Source: Alphaproteobacteria bacterium | Lineage (GTDB): Bacteria > Pseudomonadota > Alphaproteobacteria > Micavibrionales > Micavibrionaceae | NCBI GenBank assembly: GCA_023301785.1 | Contig: JALZUF010000258.1 | Location: 1-12,714 of the forward strand | DNA length: 12,714 nt | Direction: 5' to 3' | In this document: positions 1-7,479 of the stretch, in pieces | How positions within the stretch are numbered: position 1 is the stretch's first letter | Layout: every line of letters starts with the position of its first letter | Translations under genes and position numbers: made by a program | Notes under the pieces: generated by a model | Database searches by the model: none | Seen by the model: the letters and a program-made list of their open reading frames with translations, nothing else | Told to the model about the DNA's origin: nothing

Positions 1-2709
1 CAACGTCGATACGTCGAGAGCCTTTCTGCCTATGCGCGTCAATTCTTGGAAATGATGCAAAAACCAGATGTTGATAGCATCGAAGGATTATCACCTGCGA
101 TCTCGATTGAGCAAAAAACCACCAGCCGTAATCCACGATCAACCGTCGGTACAGTCACCGAGATACATGATTATATGCGCTTGCTTTGGGCGCGTGTTGG
201 CGTCCCCTATTCTCCTGCAACAGGCCTTCCTATTGAAAGCCAAACCGTCAGCCAAATCGTTGATCAAATTTTGGAGATGAAAGAAGGCACAAAGCTATAC
301 GTGCTTGCCCCTATCGTTCGCGGCCGTAAAGGTGAATACAAAAAAGAATTTAGAGAGCTTCAAGCCAAAGGCTTCCAACGTGTCAAAGTCGATGGGGAGC
401 TTTATGAAATAGACGAACTTCCTACACTTAATAAGAAGCTAAAGCATGACATTGAAGTTGTTGTTGACCGTGTTGTTATCCGCGAAGATATCGCAACACG
501 TTTGGCGGACTCTGTTGAAACAGCCCTGAGATTAGCCGATGGCTTGTGTATGTCCGAAGATGCGACCAGCGGCGAACAAAAAATATTCAGCGAAAAATTT
601 GCCTGCCCTGTTTCTGGATTTACGATCCCTGAAATTGAACCACGCTTATTCTCTTTCAACTCACCCCATGGCGCTTGCCCAACTTGTGATGGCCTTGGCA
701 TGAAGATGTTGATGGACCCAAACTTAATTGTGCCAGATCAATCCAAATCAATTAAAAATGGAGCGGTTGAACCATGGTCAAAAAACTTCGCCCCTTTTTA
801 TATGCAAGCGATGGAAGCCGTTGCGAAGCATTACAAGTTTAAGATCACAACACCTTGGAATAAACTTAAAAAATCCGAACAAGACCTTATTCTATACGGA
901 TCAGGCGACACTATTATTCCGATTACTTACGAGAGTAAAAGCGAAAGCACATGGAAAAGTAACAAGCCTTTTGAAGGTGTTATCCCTTCCCTTGCCCGCC
1001 GCTTAATTGAGACAGACAGCAATCGTGCCCGCGACGAGCTTAGCCGCTATCAAACAAGCAGCCCGTGTGAGACTTGTGAAGGATACCGCCTAAAGCCAGA
1101 AGCCTTGGCCGTTAAGATTGATAAAAAACATATCAGCGAAATTTCTGTACTCTCCATCGAGGAAGCCGATGAGTGGTTTAAAAAAGTTGTCAAAAAACTT
1201 AATAAACAACAAACACAAATCGCCGATAAAATTTTAAAAGAGATTAATGAGCGCCTAACATTCCTTATGAATGTTGGCCTAGATTACCTGTCTCTATCAC
1301 GTTCGTCTGCAACATTGTCTGGCGGCGAAAGTCAGCGTATCCGCTTGGCCTCACAAATTGGGTCTGGCCTAACGGGCGTGCTTTATGTCCTCGACGAGCC
1401 TTCTATTGGCCTACACCAGCGCGATAATAACCGCTTGCTTGAAACGCTGCGCCGCCTTCGTGATTTGGGGAATACTGTCCTTGTCGTTGAACATGATGAG
1501 GACGCCATCCTCGCCGCTGACTATCTAATTGATGTCGGCCCTGGGGCTGGTGTTCATGGTGGACAAATTATTGCCAAAGGCACGCCAAAGCAAGTCATGA
1601 AAACCAAAGGCTCCATTACAGCAGACTATCTGACAGGAAAACGTGAAGTGGTAATTCCTGACAAACGCCGTAAGGGTAAAAAAGGACAGAACCTTAAACT
1701 GATTGGTGCAAGTGGTAACAACTTGCAAAATATTACAGGGACAATTCCGTTGGGCACATTATCTTGTGTTACTGGCGTATCAGGTTCAGGTAAATCAACC
1801 TTCACCATCGACACTTTATACCGCGCGGCATCACAAAAACTGATGAAGTCCCGCGAAGTGCCCTTGCCTTATAAAGAGATCAAAGGCCTAGAGTTTTTAG
1901 ACAAAGTCATCGACATTGATCAGTCCCCGATTGGACGAACACCTCGGTCTAACCCTGCAACCTACACTGGCGCGTTTACCCCTATTCGTGAATGGTTTGC
2001 CGGACTACCCGAAGCCAAAGTACGCGGCTATGGCCCTGGTCGTTTTAGCTTTAATGTCAAAGGCGGACGATGCGAAGCTTGCCAAGGTGATGGCCTTATC
2101 AAAATCGAAATGCACTTTCTGCCTGACGTTTATGTGACTTGTGAAACTTGTGAAGGCAAACGCTACAACCGCGAGACGCTTGATATCAGATTTAAAGGCA
2201 AAAATATCGCAGACATCTTAGCCATGACCATCGAAGATGCCGCAGAATTTTTTAAAGCTGTGCCAAGCATCCGCGACAAAATGGAAACATTGAAAAAAGT
2301 CGGCCTTGATTATATTAGAGTTGGACAGCCCGCCAACACACTGTCTGGCGGTGAAGCGCAACGCGTGAAGCTTTCCAAAGAACTCTCTAAACGCTCAACA
2401 GGTAAGACACTTTATATTCTGGACGAACCCACAACAGGGCTACATTTTGAAGATGTTCGTAAATTGCTTGAAGTGCTTCAATCCCTCGTTGAACAAGGCA
2501 ACACCGTCGTCGTGATTGAGCATAACTTAGAAGTCATTAAAACGGCAGATTACGTTATCGACATCGGCCCCGAAGGCGGCCACAAAGGCGGTAAAATCTT
2601 AGCTACAGGAACTCCCGAAGACATCGCCGCCACAAAAGGCAGTTACACAGGTGAATTCCTAAAAACCATCTTGGATAAAGCCAAAGACAAAAACAAAAAA
2701 GCGGCCTAA
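1..2709 (+). CDS. uvrA: UvrA, excinuclease ABC subunit A (5' truncated)
   Basis: UvrA is the damage-sensing ABC ATPase of nucleotide excision repair; it dimerises, loads UvrB on lesions and acts in the cytoplasm. The reading frame is already open at base 1 (QRRYVESLSAYARQFL), so about 50 N-terminal residues including the first Walker A lie outside the window; 902 residues are visible. Seen in order: first zinc-finger region at 604-690, first ABC signature LSGGESQR near 1315 with its LDEPSIGLH Walker B, second Walker A GVSGSGKST near 1774, second zinc finger CxxC...CxxC at about 2071-2150, second signature LSGGEAQR near 2341 and LDEPTTGLH. The first finger reads C-x2-S...C-x2-C, with serine at 613-615 replacing the second cysteine; I recall the same CPVSGF form in other alphaproteobacterial UvrAs. 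A Lys/Ala-rich tail ends the protein. Identity is essentially certain. Confidence 0.98.
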   Translation, partial: QRRYVESLSAYARQFLEMMQKPDVDSIEGLSPAISIEQKTTSRNPRSTVGTVTEIHDYMRLLWARVGVPYSPATGLPIESQTVSQIVDQILEMKEGTKLYVLAPIVRGRKGEYKKEFRELQAKGFQRVKVDGELYEIDELPTLNKKLKHDIEVVVDRVVIREDIATRLADSVETALRLADGLCMSEDATSGEQKIFSEKFACPVSGFTIPEIEPRLFSFNSPHGACPTCDGLGMKMLMDPNLIVPDQSKSIKNGAVEPWSKNFAPFYMQAMEAVAKHYKFKITTPWNKLKKSEQDLILYGSGDTIIPITYESKSESTWKSNKPFEGVIPSLARRLIETDSNRARDELSRYQTSSPCETCEGYRLKPEALAVKIDKKHISEISVLSIEEADEWFKKVVKKLNKQQTQIADKILKEINERLTFLMNVGLDYLSLSRSSATLSGGESQRIRLASQIGSGLTGVLYVLDEPSIGLHQRDNNRLLETLRRLRDLGNTVLVVEHDEDAILAADYLIDVGPGAGVHGGQIIAKGTPKQVMKTKGSITADYLTGKREVVIPDKRRKGKKGQNLKLIGASGNNLQNITGTIPLGTLSCVTGVSGSGKSTFTIDTLYRAASQKLMKSREVPLPYKEIKGLEFLDKVIDIDQSPIGRTPRSNPATYTGAFTPIREWFAGLPEAKVRGYGPGRFSFNVKGGRCEACQGDGLIKIEMHFLPDVYVTCETCEGKRYNRETLDIRFKGKNIADILAMTIEDAAEFFKAVPSIRDKMETLKKVGLDYIRVGQPANTLSGGEAQRVKLSKELSKRSTGKTLYILDEPTTGLHFEDVRKLLEVLQSLVEQGNTVVVIEHNLEVIKTADYVIDIGPEGGHKGGKILATGTPEDIAATKGSYTGEFLKTILDKAKDKNKKAA

Positions 2710-2728
2710 AATAAAGCCGCTTTTATTT
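2697..2728. terminator. Bidirectional intrinsic terminator between uvrA and the FTR1 gene
   Basis: AAAAGCGGC (2697-2705) pairs perfectly with GCCGCTTTT (2716-2724) around a 10-base loop. The uvrA stop codon (2707-2709) lies in the loop, so the last uvrA codons form the left arm. On the plus strand the stem is followed by TTTTATTT. On the minus strand it is followed by TTTTTTGTTTTTG, an even better U-tract. It therefore probably ends both converging transcripts. Confidence 0.85.
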
Positions 2729-2756
2729 GAATAGCTTAAAGATAATCTTCTTATAC

Positions 2757-3539
2757 TTACTCCGCCGCGATGAATTCTTCGTGCTTGAAGAACTTATCTT
2801 TCACGTAAGCAATCATCAACCATGCACATGGTACAACCAATAAGCCATAGATCGTCAACTGACCGAATAATGTCTTAGAGCTTACCCAAGGCTTCATTGC
2901 TTGGTGAACAGCGTCATTATAGAAGATCGTGCCTTCAACTTCAGTCAGCTCATAGATACCATATAGGAACAAGTGAACAGCGAAGAGGAACAAGAAAATG
3001 CCTGTTACTTGCATAAATGCTTTCAAATTGATTTTATGACTTTGTGATGCCCAAAGATAACCAATAAAAGCCGTTAGCCCTAACCCCAATGCCGCACCAG
3101 CCATCATGCTAGAGCCATCCGTCTTACCACTAATTGCGCCAAGCATAAGAGCCGTCTCCATACCTTCACGCGCAATCATCACAACTGTAAAGAGAAAGAC
3201 ACCAATTATAGCGCCCTTGCCTGCTTTGGCCGCGTGACGTTCAACCGTTTCACCGATATGCGTTTTAATCTTATGCGCTGTGGTCATCATGTAATAAGTC
3301 ATTGAGGCCACAAGAACCCCTGCAACCAAGGCCAAGATACCTTCCATCAAGGGAGTATCAGCCAATGCCGCAATGTGCCAACCAGTTGTTGCACTAATCA
3401 ATAACGCAACCGCAATCCCTGCGAATACTGGTGTCTTCAAATCATGACGACCTGTCTTAGTAAGATACGCCAATGTAATGGCAACGATTAAGAAAGCCTC
3501 TAGACCTTCACGAAAAGTAATCAATAATGTTTCAAGCAT
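2757..3539 (-). CDS. FTR1/EfeU-family high-affinity iron permease
   Basis: A 260-aa polytopic inner-membrane protein with the two REGxE iron-binding motifs that define the FTR1/EfeU family: REGLE at residues 10-14 and REGME at 124-128, each within a hydrophobic segment. About seven membrane spans can be seen, and the length is close to E. coli EfeU. Family members move iron across the inner membrane, in Efe systems together with EfeO and EfeB; neither partner is in this window, so this copy stands alone or works with unlinked partners. The ATG start begins directly with the conserved N-terminal helix. Its Shine-Dalgarno is weak (TTTAGG). A TTGAAA-17-TAGAAA promoter and an overlapping Fur-box-like site lie just upstream, consistent with induction in low iron. 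I leave the gene symbol empty because the efe operon context is missing. Confidence 0.93.
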   Translation of the reverse strand: MLETLLITFREGLEAFLIVAITLAYLTKTGRHDLKTPVFAGIAVALLISATTGWHIAALADTPLMEGILALVAGVLVASMTYYMMTTAHKIKTHIGETVERHAAKAGKGAIIGVFLFTVVMIAREGMETALMLGAISGKTDGSSMMAGAALGLGLTAFIGYLWASQSHKINLKAFMQVTGIFLFLFAVHLFLYGIYELTEVEGTIFYNDAVHQAMKPWVSSKTLFGQLTIYGLLVVPCAWLMIAYVKDKFFKHEEFIAAE

Positions 3540-3562
3540 GTTTATAACCTAAATTGTTAATT

Positions 3563-3581
3563 GAGAATGATTTTCATTTTC
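3563..3581. promoter_or_regulatory. Fur-box-like operator
   Basis: GAGAATGATTTTCATTTTC matches the classical 19-bp E. coli Fur consensus at 15 of 19 positions and contains the perfect inverted repeat AATGA-TTT-TCATT (3566-3578). It overlaps the -10 and predicted +1 of the FTR1 promoter, where a repressor would block initiation, and lies about 70 bp upstream of the divergent barrel gene. Position, sequence and the iron-permease target agree. Alphaproteobacteria may instead use RirA, Irr or Mur, so the identity of the regulator is inferred. Confidence 0.65.
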
Positions 3582-3606
3582 TACCGTTTTACTGTTGGCT
3601 TTTCAA
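3578..3606 (-). promoter_or_regulatory. Predicted sigma70-type promoter of the FTR1 gene
   Basis: On the minus strand, TTGAAA (3601-3606) and TAGAAA (3578-3583) are separated by 17 bases. These match the -35 and -10 consensus at 5/6 and 4/6 positions. The predicted start of transcription falls near 3571, inside the Fur-box-like sequence. Confidence 0.5.
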
Positions 3607-3622
3607 GTTTTTTTGTTATAAA
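3595..3622 (+). promoter_or_regulatory. Predicted promoter of the divergent outer-membrane protein gene
   Basis: TTGGCT (3595-3600) and TATAAA (3617-3622) are spaced by 16 bases. The start codon is 31 bases beyond the -10. The -35 overlaps the back of the divergent FTR1 promoter, so the two promoters probably compete or share control. Confidence 0.4.
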
Positions 3623-3653
3623 AGCACAATTATTCAATATAAAGGCTCTTACT

Positions 3654-4379
3654 ATGAAAATTAGCACTATTCTTCTGGCTGCATTTATCTTAATTGCAAC
3701 CTCATCATTCGCCATGGCGCAAAATGTATCTTCCCCTTCTGTTAAGCAAGGTGTGTGGGGATTTAATAATGCCGCAACCTATGCCGTTGATGATAATGAC
3801 GACGCAGAAAACCAATTCAAACAAAAGACCCGTATGTCTTATGGCGTAACCGACAAATTAGCGCTTAGCCTTGCAGGCGAATTGAAACAAAACAAAGGTA
3901 ATTCAACAGAATACGAAGAAACTGAGTTTCGCGTAATTTACAAACTGACTGGGGACGATGCCGCTATTAACGCCGCAACTAGAATTCTTTACGACCTAAA
4001 CCATGTAAGCGGCACAGACACAGTCGGCGCGGAGCTGCTTTTGGGTCAAAAATTTGGCAAATGGCGTCACCTCTTTAATATTGATACCCAACATGATGTT
4101 GGTGCAGATTCAGAAGATGGTGTTGAGTTAGACTTAGCATGGGGTAGTTACTACCAATTTGATAAAGTCCGCGTGGGCGGTGAGTATTATGTTGATTTTG
4201 GTCGTCTGAAAGATCACCAAACATACAGCAATCAAGAACATCAAATTGGATCATCTGTTAAATTCAAAGCAGGTCGTATTTTAGACACAGACATCAAGCT
4301 AGAATTTGCGTATTTCCGCGGCATAAGCCGTAGTGCCGATGACAATGTTTTCAAAAACGAAATTGAATTTGCGTTTTAA
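3654..4379 (+). CDS. Predicted outer-membrane beta-barrel protein, function unknown
   Basis: A 241-aa exported protein. I chose the ATG at 3654 rather than the upstream in-frame ATG at 3561. It gives a clean signal peptide, with MK, a hydrophobic core and AMA-Q cleavage at about residue 23, and has AAAGG eight bases ahead; the upstream start would read through the operator and promoter region. The mature part consists of alternating polar/nonpolar strands separated by short D/E/N-rich turns (for example LALSLAGELKQN, FRVIYKL, VRVGGEYYVDFGRL) and ends in phenylalanine (EIEFAF), the usual BAM-recognition pattern of outer-membrane barrels. It is divergent from the FTR1 permease across a Fur-like box, which hints at a role connected with metal supply, but no family was recognised. 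The hydrolase gene starts 17 bases downstream, so the two are probably cotranscribed. Confidence 0.8.
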   Translation: MKISTILLAAFILIATSSFAMAQNVSSPSVKQGVWGFNNAATYAVDDNDDAENQFKQKTRMSYGVTDKLALSLAGELKQNKGNSTEYEETEFRVIYKLTGDDAAINAATRILYDLNHVSGTDTVGAELLLGQKFGKWRHLFNIDTQHDVGADSEDGVELDLAWGSYYQFDKVRVGGEYYVDFGRLKDHQTYSNQEHQIGSSVKFKAGRILDTDIKLEFAYFRGISRSADDNVFKNEIEFAF

Positions 4380-4396
4380 ATCATTATAAATATCGA

Positions 4397-5038
4397 ATGA
4401 CAAAATATAACGATTACAAGTACGGCCCTAAATCTGGCAATGAGCCAAAGCAAATCATAGTGCTGTTGCACGGCTATGGCTCTAACGGGCGCGATCTTAT
4501 TTCTCTCGCCCCTTATTTGGCAGATGCCGCCCCAGACGCTTTGTTCATATCGCCAGACGCGCCGTTTCCTTGTGAAATTGGAATGGGCTTTCAGTGGTTC
4601 TCTCTGGCCGAGTACACGCCAGAGAAATTGTTTGAAGGCACAACAACAGCAGCCCCGTTACTCAATGACTATTTAGACAGCGTTTTAAAAACATATAATC
4701 TTGAAGATAGAGACCTTATCTTGCTTGGCTTTTCACAAGGCACGATGATGAGCCTATACACAGGCCCCCGCCGTAAAAATAAGGTTGCAGGTATACTTGG
4801 GTATTCTGGTGCCTTGATTGGTGAAGAAGATATAGCCGATTATCACAAGCCCCCTCTTCACTTGATCCACGGTGATGCCGATGATGTTGTTCCTGTTGGA
4901 CGCTATCACGATGCCGTTGAGAAACTAAAAGCCACAGGGTTTGATATTGGTGGTCATAGCACACCAAATCTAGGACACTCCATTGATGAAGCCGGCATTC
5001 AAAGCGGTAGTGATTTTATAAAGAAAATTGTCAGTTAA
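4397..5038 (+). CDS. Alpha/beta hydrolase, phospholipase/carboxylesterase (YpfH/APT1-like) family
   Basis: A 213-aa cytoplasmic serine hydrolase of the Abhydrolase_2 family. The oxyanion-hole motif LLHGYGSNG lies at residues 23-31. The nucleophile elbow GFSQG puts Ser113 at the centre, HGDADDVVP supplies the acid (Asp162), and LGHSID supplies the base (His194), so the triad is complete and in the usual order. There is no signal peptide. Family members hydrolyse short acyl esters, lysophospholipids or thioesters; the substrate here cannot be read from sequence. The gene starts 17 bases after the upstream barrel gene with no strong Shine-Dalgarno, which suggests translation coupled to the preceding gene. 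Its TAA is separated by a single base from the stop of the convergent neighbour. Confidence 0.92.
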   Translation: MTKYNDYKYGPKSGNEPKQIIVLLHGYGSNGRDLISLAPYLADAAPDALFISPDAPFPCEIGMGFQWFSLAEYTPEKLFEGTTTAAPLLNDYLDSVLKTYNLEDRDLILLGFSQGTMMSLYTGPRRKNKVAGILGYSGALIGEEDIADYHKPPLHLIHGDADDVVPVGRYHDAVEKLKATGFDIGGHSTPNLGHSIDEAGIQSGSDFIKKIVS

Positions 5039-5039
5039 G

Positions 5040-6047
5040 TTAGAACTTATATTTTATTGCAAACGTTAGAACATTAACACCGTCGTTACGGCTCGCCGTA
5101 AATGGATTCCTAGCTGTTGGATAATTTAACGTAGGAAGCCCAATTAACTGTCCATTGCTTACAAGGTTAACAACACCCTCGTTTAACGGACTCAAGTTAG
5201 TGCTAGACGGGTTTTCTTCATGAAGGTCATTCGGCTCTTCTTCTGTTTGAGCAATAGCATCAAATATCTCTACAAAGCCCTCTGGAGGTATATATGCTTC
5301 TTCCAAATCTGGTTTATCTGAGATTTCTGGAGGCGCCGACTGAACGGTGTCATCTTCATTACTACCACCAAATGAAGGAATAAAACCAACACTTAGTTCC
5401 CAGCTCTTGTTAATTTTGATATCAAAATACGCCTGTGCAGCATACCCCAAAGTACCAATAATTTCTGTCTTAGGTAGATTTCCACCATAATCGACCAAGC
5501 CTACCATACCGCCACATTCAACTTTTGAAGAAAAGCGTGCGAACGCATCTTGTAAAAATTTAGTTGGTGAATGCTCAGAAAGCCACTTTAAACAACGCCC
5601 CTCTTTTTTCGTACCGATAAAAGGGGTAAACGGCGATGCATCAGGGTTATTAGAAATTTCAGGAGCATCATAAAAGCTGTGCACATAACCACCGATGACA
5701 AAATGGTCAGTCTCAAGCCCAAAACCTATATTTACAGGATTGAATTCACTCATAAACTCGCCACCCGAAAAGTGATAAGAAAGCCCATATATAGCCAAGG
5801 TGTTAAATTTCAAACGCTCTGTCAACGTCAATAGATTATTATCAGTAATACCAATCGAGAACGTATCTTTATCCGCGGCCTCTTGACGAAACCACGCTAA
5901 CTGCTCATCTGGTGTTTTATCACCCAAGAAAGAAGAGTGCGCGATTATCATTTCCGCTGGTCTTGATTGATCTCTAACGAAGTAATCAATATCCATCAGC
6001 GACACGTTATCGCTGGCATCCGCTAAGCTTAAAATTAAATCAGTCAT
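5040..6047 (-). CDS. Hypothetical protein with barrel-like C-terminus and no signal peptide
   Basis: A 335-aa protein I do not recognise. The start has a good Shine-Dalgarno (AAGGAA, 6052-6057), so the lack of an N-terminal signal peptide appears real. Residues 1-75 are acidic, mostly helical and soluble-looking. Residues 80-130 and 180-227 contain strand-like alternating segments (for example LAIYGLSYHF, HFVIGGYVHSF, GYAAQAYFDIKI, WELSVGFIPSF). Residues 228-290 form an acidic, proline-rich, low-complexity linker. The protein ends in VLTFAIKYKF, which resembles the last strand of an outer-membrane barrel. Two cysteines (152 and 178) could pair. It may be a barrel protein with a lost or replaced signal, or a soluble beta-rich protein whose terminal phenylalanine is coincidental. 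It converges on the hydrolase gene with one base between the stop codons. Confidence 0.75.
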   Translation of the reverse strand: MTDLILSLADASDNVSLMDIDYFVRDQSRPAEMIIAHSSFLGDKTPDEQLAWFRQEAADKDTFSIGITDNNLLTLTERLKFNTLAIYGLSYHFSGGEFMSEFNPVNIGFGLETDHFVIGGYVHSFYDAPEISNNPDASPFTPFIGTKKEGRCLKWLSEHSPTKFLQDAFARFSSKVECGGMVGLVDYGGNLPKTEIIGTLGYAAQAYFDIKINKSWELSVGFIPSFGGSNEDDTVQSAPPEISDKPDLEEAYIPPEGFVEIFDAIAQTEEEPNDLHEENPSSTNLSPLNEGVVNLVSNGQLIGLPTLNYPTARNPFTASRNDGVNVLTFAIKYKF

Positions 6048-6308
6048 ACTATTCCTTAAAAAAGATATATTTACACTACCTGTAAAGTTATGTCAAATAA
6101 AAGCCGTTGTCGTATTAAGAAACGCAGAACATCACAATCACAAGAAGTTAACAATTTCAGATAGATACGGCAATATTTTAACATATTGAAATAATATTTC
6201 ACAAACGCCTTAAGTCAAGAAATATTTAACATAATACTTAAAGTTATCGGTTAGCTTTAGGTCTTTTTCTTCAAGAGTTGCGATTTTGTTGGGCTAGCTA
6301 TGCTTTCA
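6048..6308. other. AT-rich intergenic region with an orphan hairpin/T-tract
   Basis: No convincing gene is visible. The stretch is AT-rich with several short A/T palindromes such as GAAAT-AAT-ATTTC. On the plus strand TAAAGTTA (6239-6246) pairs with TAGCTTTA (6252-6259), with one G-U pair and a 5-base loop, and is followed by GGTCTTTTTCTT. This resembles a weak intrinsic terminator with no obvious gene ahead of it. A 24-codon basic reading frame at 6090 lacks a ribosome binding site. Confidence 0.4.
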
Positions 6309-6317
6309 TGGTATAAT
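6289..6317 (+). promoter_or_regulatory. Extended -10 promoter of the HNH gene
   Basis: TATAAT (6312-6317) matches the -10 consensus perfectly and is preceded by TGG (6309-6311), giving the extended -10 form TGnTATAAT. The -35 candidate at 17-bp spacing is weak (TTGGGC, 6289-6294), as is common for extended -10 promoters. It predicts a leader of about 135 bases before the HNH start codon. Confidence 0.6.
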
Positions 6318-6368
6318 GGTTGTATAGATGGCGAGGTCTTTACTATTATCCCCTCACTAAGATCTCCC

Positions 6369-6430
6369 CCTGCAACCCGCAGGAAACTATGCATTTTATA
6401 AGCTATGCCCACGTGTTTATACGTTTGGCA
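6369..6430 (+). promoter_or_regulatory. Two hairpins in the HNH leader RNA
   Basis: The first hairpin is CCTGC (6369-6373) with GCAGG (6379-6383) around a 5-base loop. The second is TGCC-C-ACGT (6406-6414) with ACGT-TT-GGCA (6421-6430) around GTTTAT. Neither is followed by a T-tract, so they are not terminators. The second ends 14 bases before the Shine-Dalgarno (6445-6451). A regulatory role is inferred from position only. Confidence 0.4.
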
Positions 6431-6458
6431 TCTTTAAAAAGAGTAAAGGAGACAAGAT

Positions 6459-7058
6459 ATGGCAGAATTGATAAGTCCAGAATTAACACCTCCTCCAATA
6501 AGATCATTGGAGAGCTGTCCTGCTCTCATTTTAAACGCAGACTTCAGACCGCTCAGCTACTTCCCACTATCCGTATGGCCGTGGCAAGAAGCCGTAAAAG
6601 CAATCTTCCGCGATACCGTTAGTATTGTATCCGAATATGATCGCTATATTCATTCCCCAACATTAGAATTCAAACTCCCTAGCGTTATTGCGTTAAAGGA
6701 GTATGTACCAACCTCACACAGCCCCGCTTTCACAAGATATAATGTGTTTTTAAGAGATGCATGGCACTGCCAATATTGCGCCGATCTTTTCAAAACACCA
6801 AATCTAACATTTGACCATGTGATCCCACGATCACGTGGCGGAAGAACATCCTGGGACAATATAGTCTCGGCTTGCAAACCTTGCAACTTAAGGAAAGGCA
6901 GTAAATTACCGCATGAGTGCGATATGCACCCCATGACACCGCCGCGCGAGCCAAGCATATATGAACTTCAGGAAACGGGACGAAGATTTCCACCAAACTT
7001 CTTACATAAGAGTTGGGGAGATTTTCTGTACTGGGATAGTGAATTGGATATCGAATAA
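6459..7058 (+). CDS. HNH endonuclease family protein
   Basis: A 199-aa protein with a zinc-stabilised HNH nuclease domain: CQYC (Cys104, Cys107), then LTFDHVIPRSRGG with the Asp119-His120 metal/catalytic pair, Asn134 in SWDNIVSAC, and CxxCN (Cys139, Cys142, Asn143). The N-terminal 100 residues (ALILNADFRPLSYFPLSVW and following) are the part seen in the short, widely conserved HNH proteins of alphaproteobacteria; no separate DNA-recognition domain is visible. The domain cuts or nicks double-stranded DNA; target and purpose are unknown, and the gene lacks a methyltransferase or phage-packaging neighbour. The start is well supported by AAAGGAG at 6445-6451, seven bases before ATG. The gene has its own strong promoter and long leader. 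Confidence 0.9.
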   Translation: MAELISPELTPPPIRSLESCPALILNADFRPLSYFPLSVWPWQEAVKAIFRDTVSIVSEYDRYIHSPTLEFKLPSVIALKEYVPTSHSPAFTRYNVFLRDAWHCQYCADLFKTPNLTFDHVIPRSRGGRTSWDNIVSACKPCNLRKGSKLPHECDMHPMTPPREPSIYELQETGRRFPPNFLHKSWGDFLYWDSELDIE

Positions 7059-7062
7059 ATCC

Positions 7063-7081
7063 AACCTATTTCGGTTTTTTT
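7063..7081 (+). terminator. Weak possible terminator after the HNH gene
   Basis: AACC (7063-7066) and GGTT (7073-7076) form a short stem around TATTTC, followed by further T residues to 7081. A four-pair stem is poor, so some read-through into the next gene is likely. Confidence 0.3.
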
Positions 7082-7104
7082 AAACGCAAACAAGGAGGTT
7101 GCAA

Positions 7105-7458
7105 ATGATTGATAAAATTTTAAACGTAGGTCACGTAAGATCGACAACGGAAGCTTTTTGGTTCTATGTATTGTCTGTGGTGGTACTCGTAGGTATTTCT
7201 ACGACATTACTACATTTCTTAGGACTAGTAGGCTTAGTAGATGGCGCTAGCGTATCATTTTTCGCTGGATCAACACTACACACGCTGATCGGTTCGGTCT
7301 TTACGCTGTTTGTATCAGGTTTAATCCTGACACATCGTAAACTTACGAGCGATATCTTCGCAGTATTATTGACTGTTGTTGCTGTATATTTAGCATACAC
7401 AACAGACATTATGCTTGGACTTATTCCAGTCGCAATTTTAACGACAATTAAAAAATAA
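7105..7458 (+). CDS. Small polytopic membrane protein, function unknown
   Basis: A 117-aa hydrophobic protein. I chose the ATG at 7105 because a near-perfect Shine-Dalgarno (AAGGAGGT, 7092-7099) ends five bases upstream; an in-frame TTG at 7099 overlaps that site and is unlikely. Three to four membrane spans are seen: about residues 18-44, 50-73 and one or two in 80-114. Short charged loops (HRK near 76-78) separate them, and the protein ends in a basic KK. No motif or family was recognised. It lies 46 bases after the HNH gene on the same strand and could be part of its transcript. It ends at a strong terminator. Confidence 0.75.
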   Translation: MIDKILNVGHVRSTTEAFWFYVLSVVVLVGISTTLLHFLGLVGLVDGASVSFFAGSTLHTLIGSVFTLFVSGLILTHRKLTSDIFAVLLTVVAVYLAYTTDIMLGLIPVAILTTIKK

Positions 7459-7479
7459 GTTTTAAGATATAAGTAATTC

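Noticed and set aside
3561..3653. Longer outer-membrane protein starting at 3561
   Set aside because: It would translate through the Fur-like box and promoter and would bury the clear signal peptide that starts at 3654.
6090..6164. A 24-codon strongly basic reading frame
   Set aside because: No Shine-Dalgarno and no recognisable features; short frames like this occur by chance.
6320..6622. A 100-codon open frame overlapping the HNH leader and start
   Set aside because: It begins at the predicted transcription start without a Shine-Dalgarno, and the overlapping HNH frame carries clear motifs.
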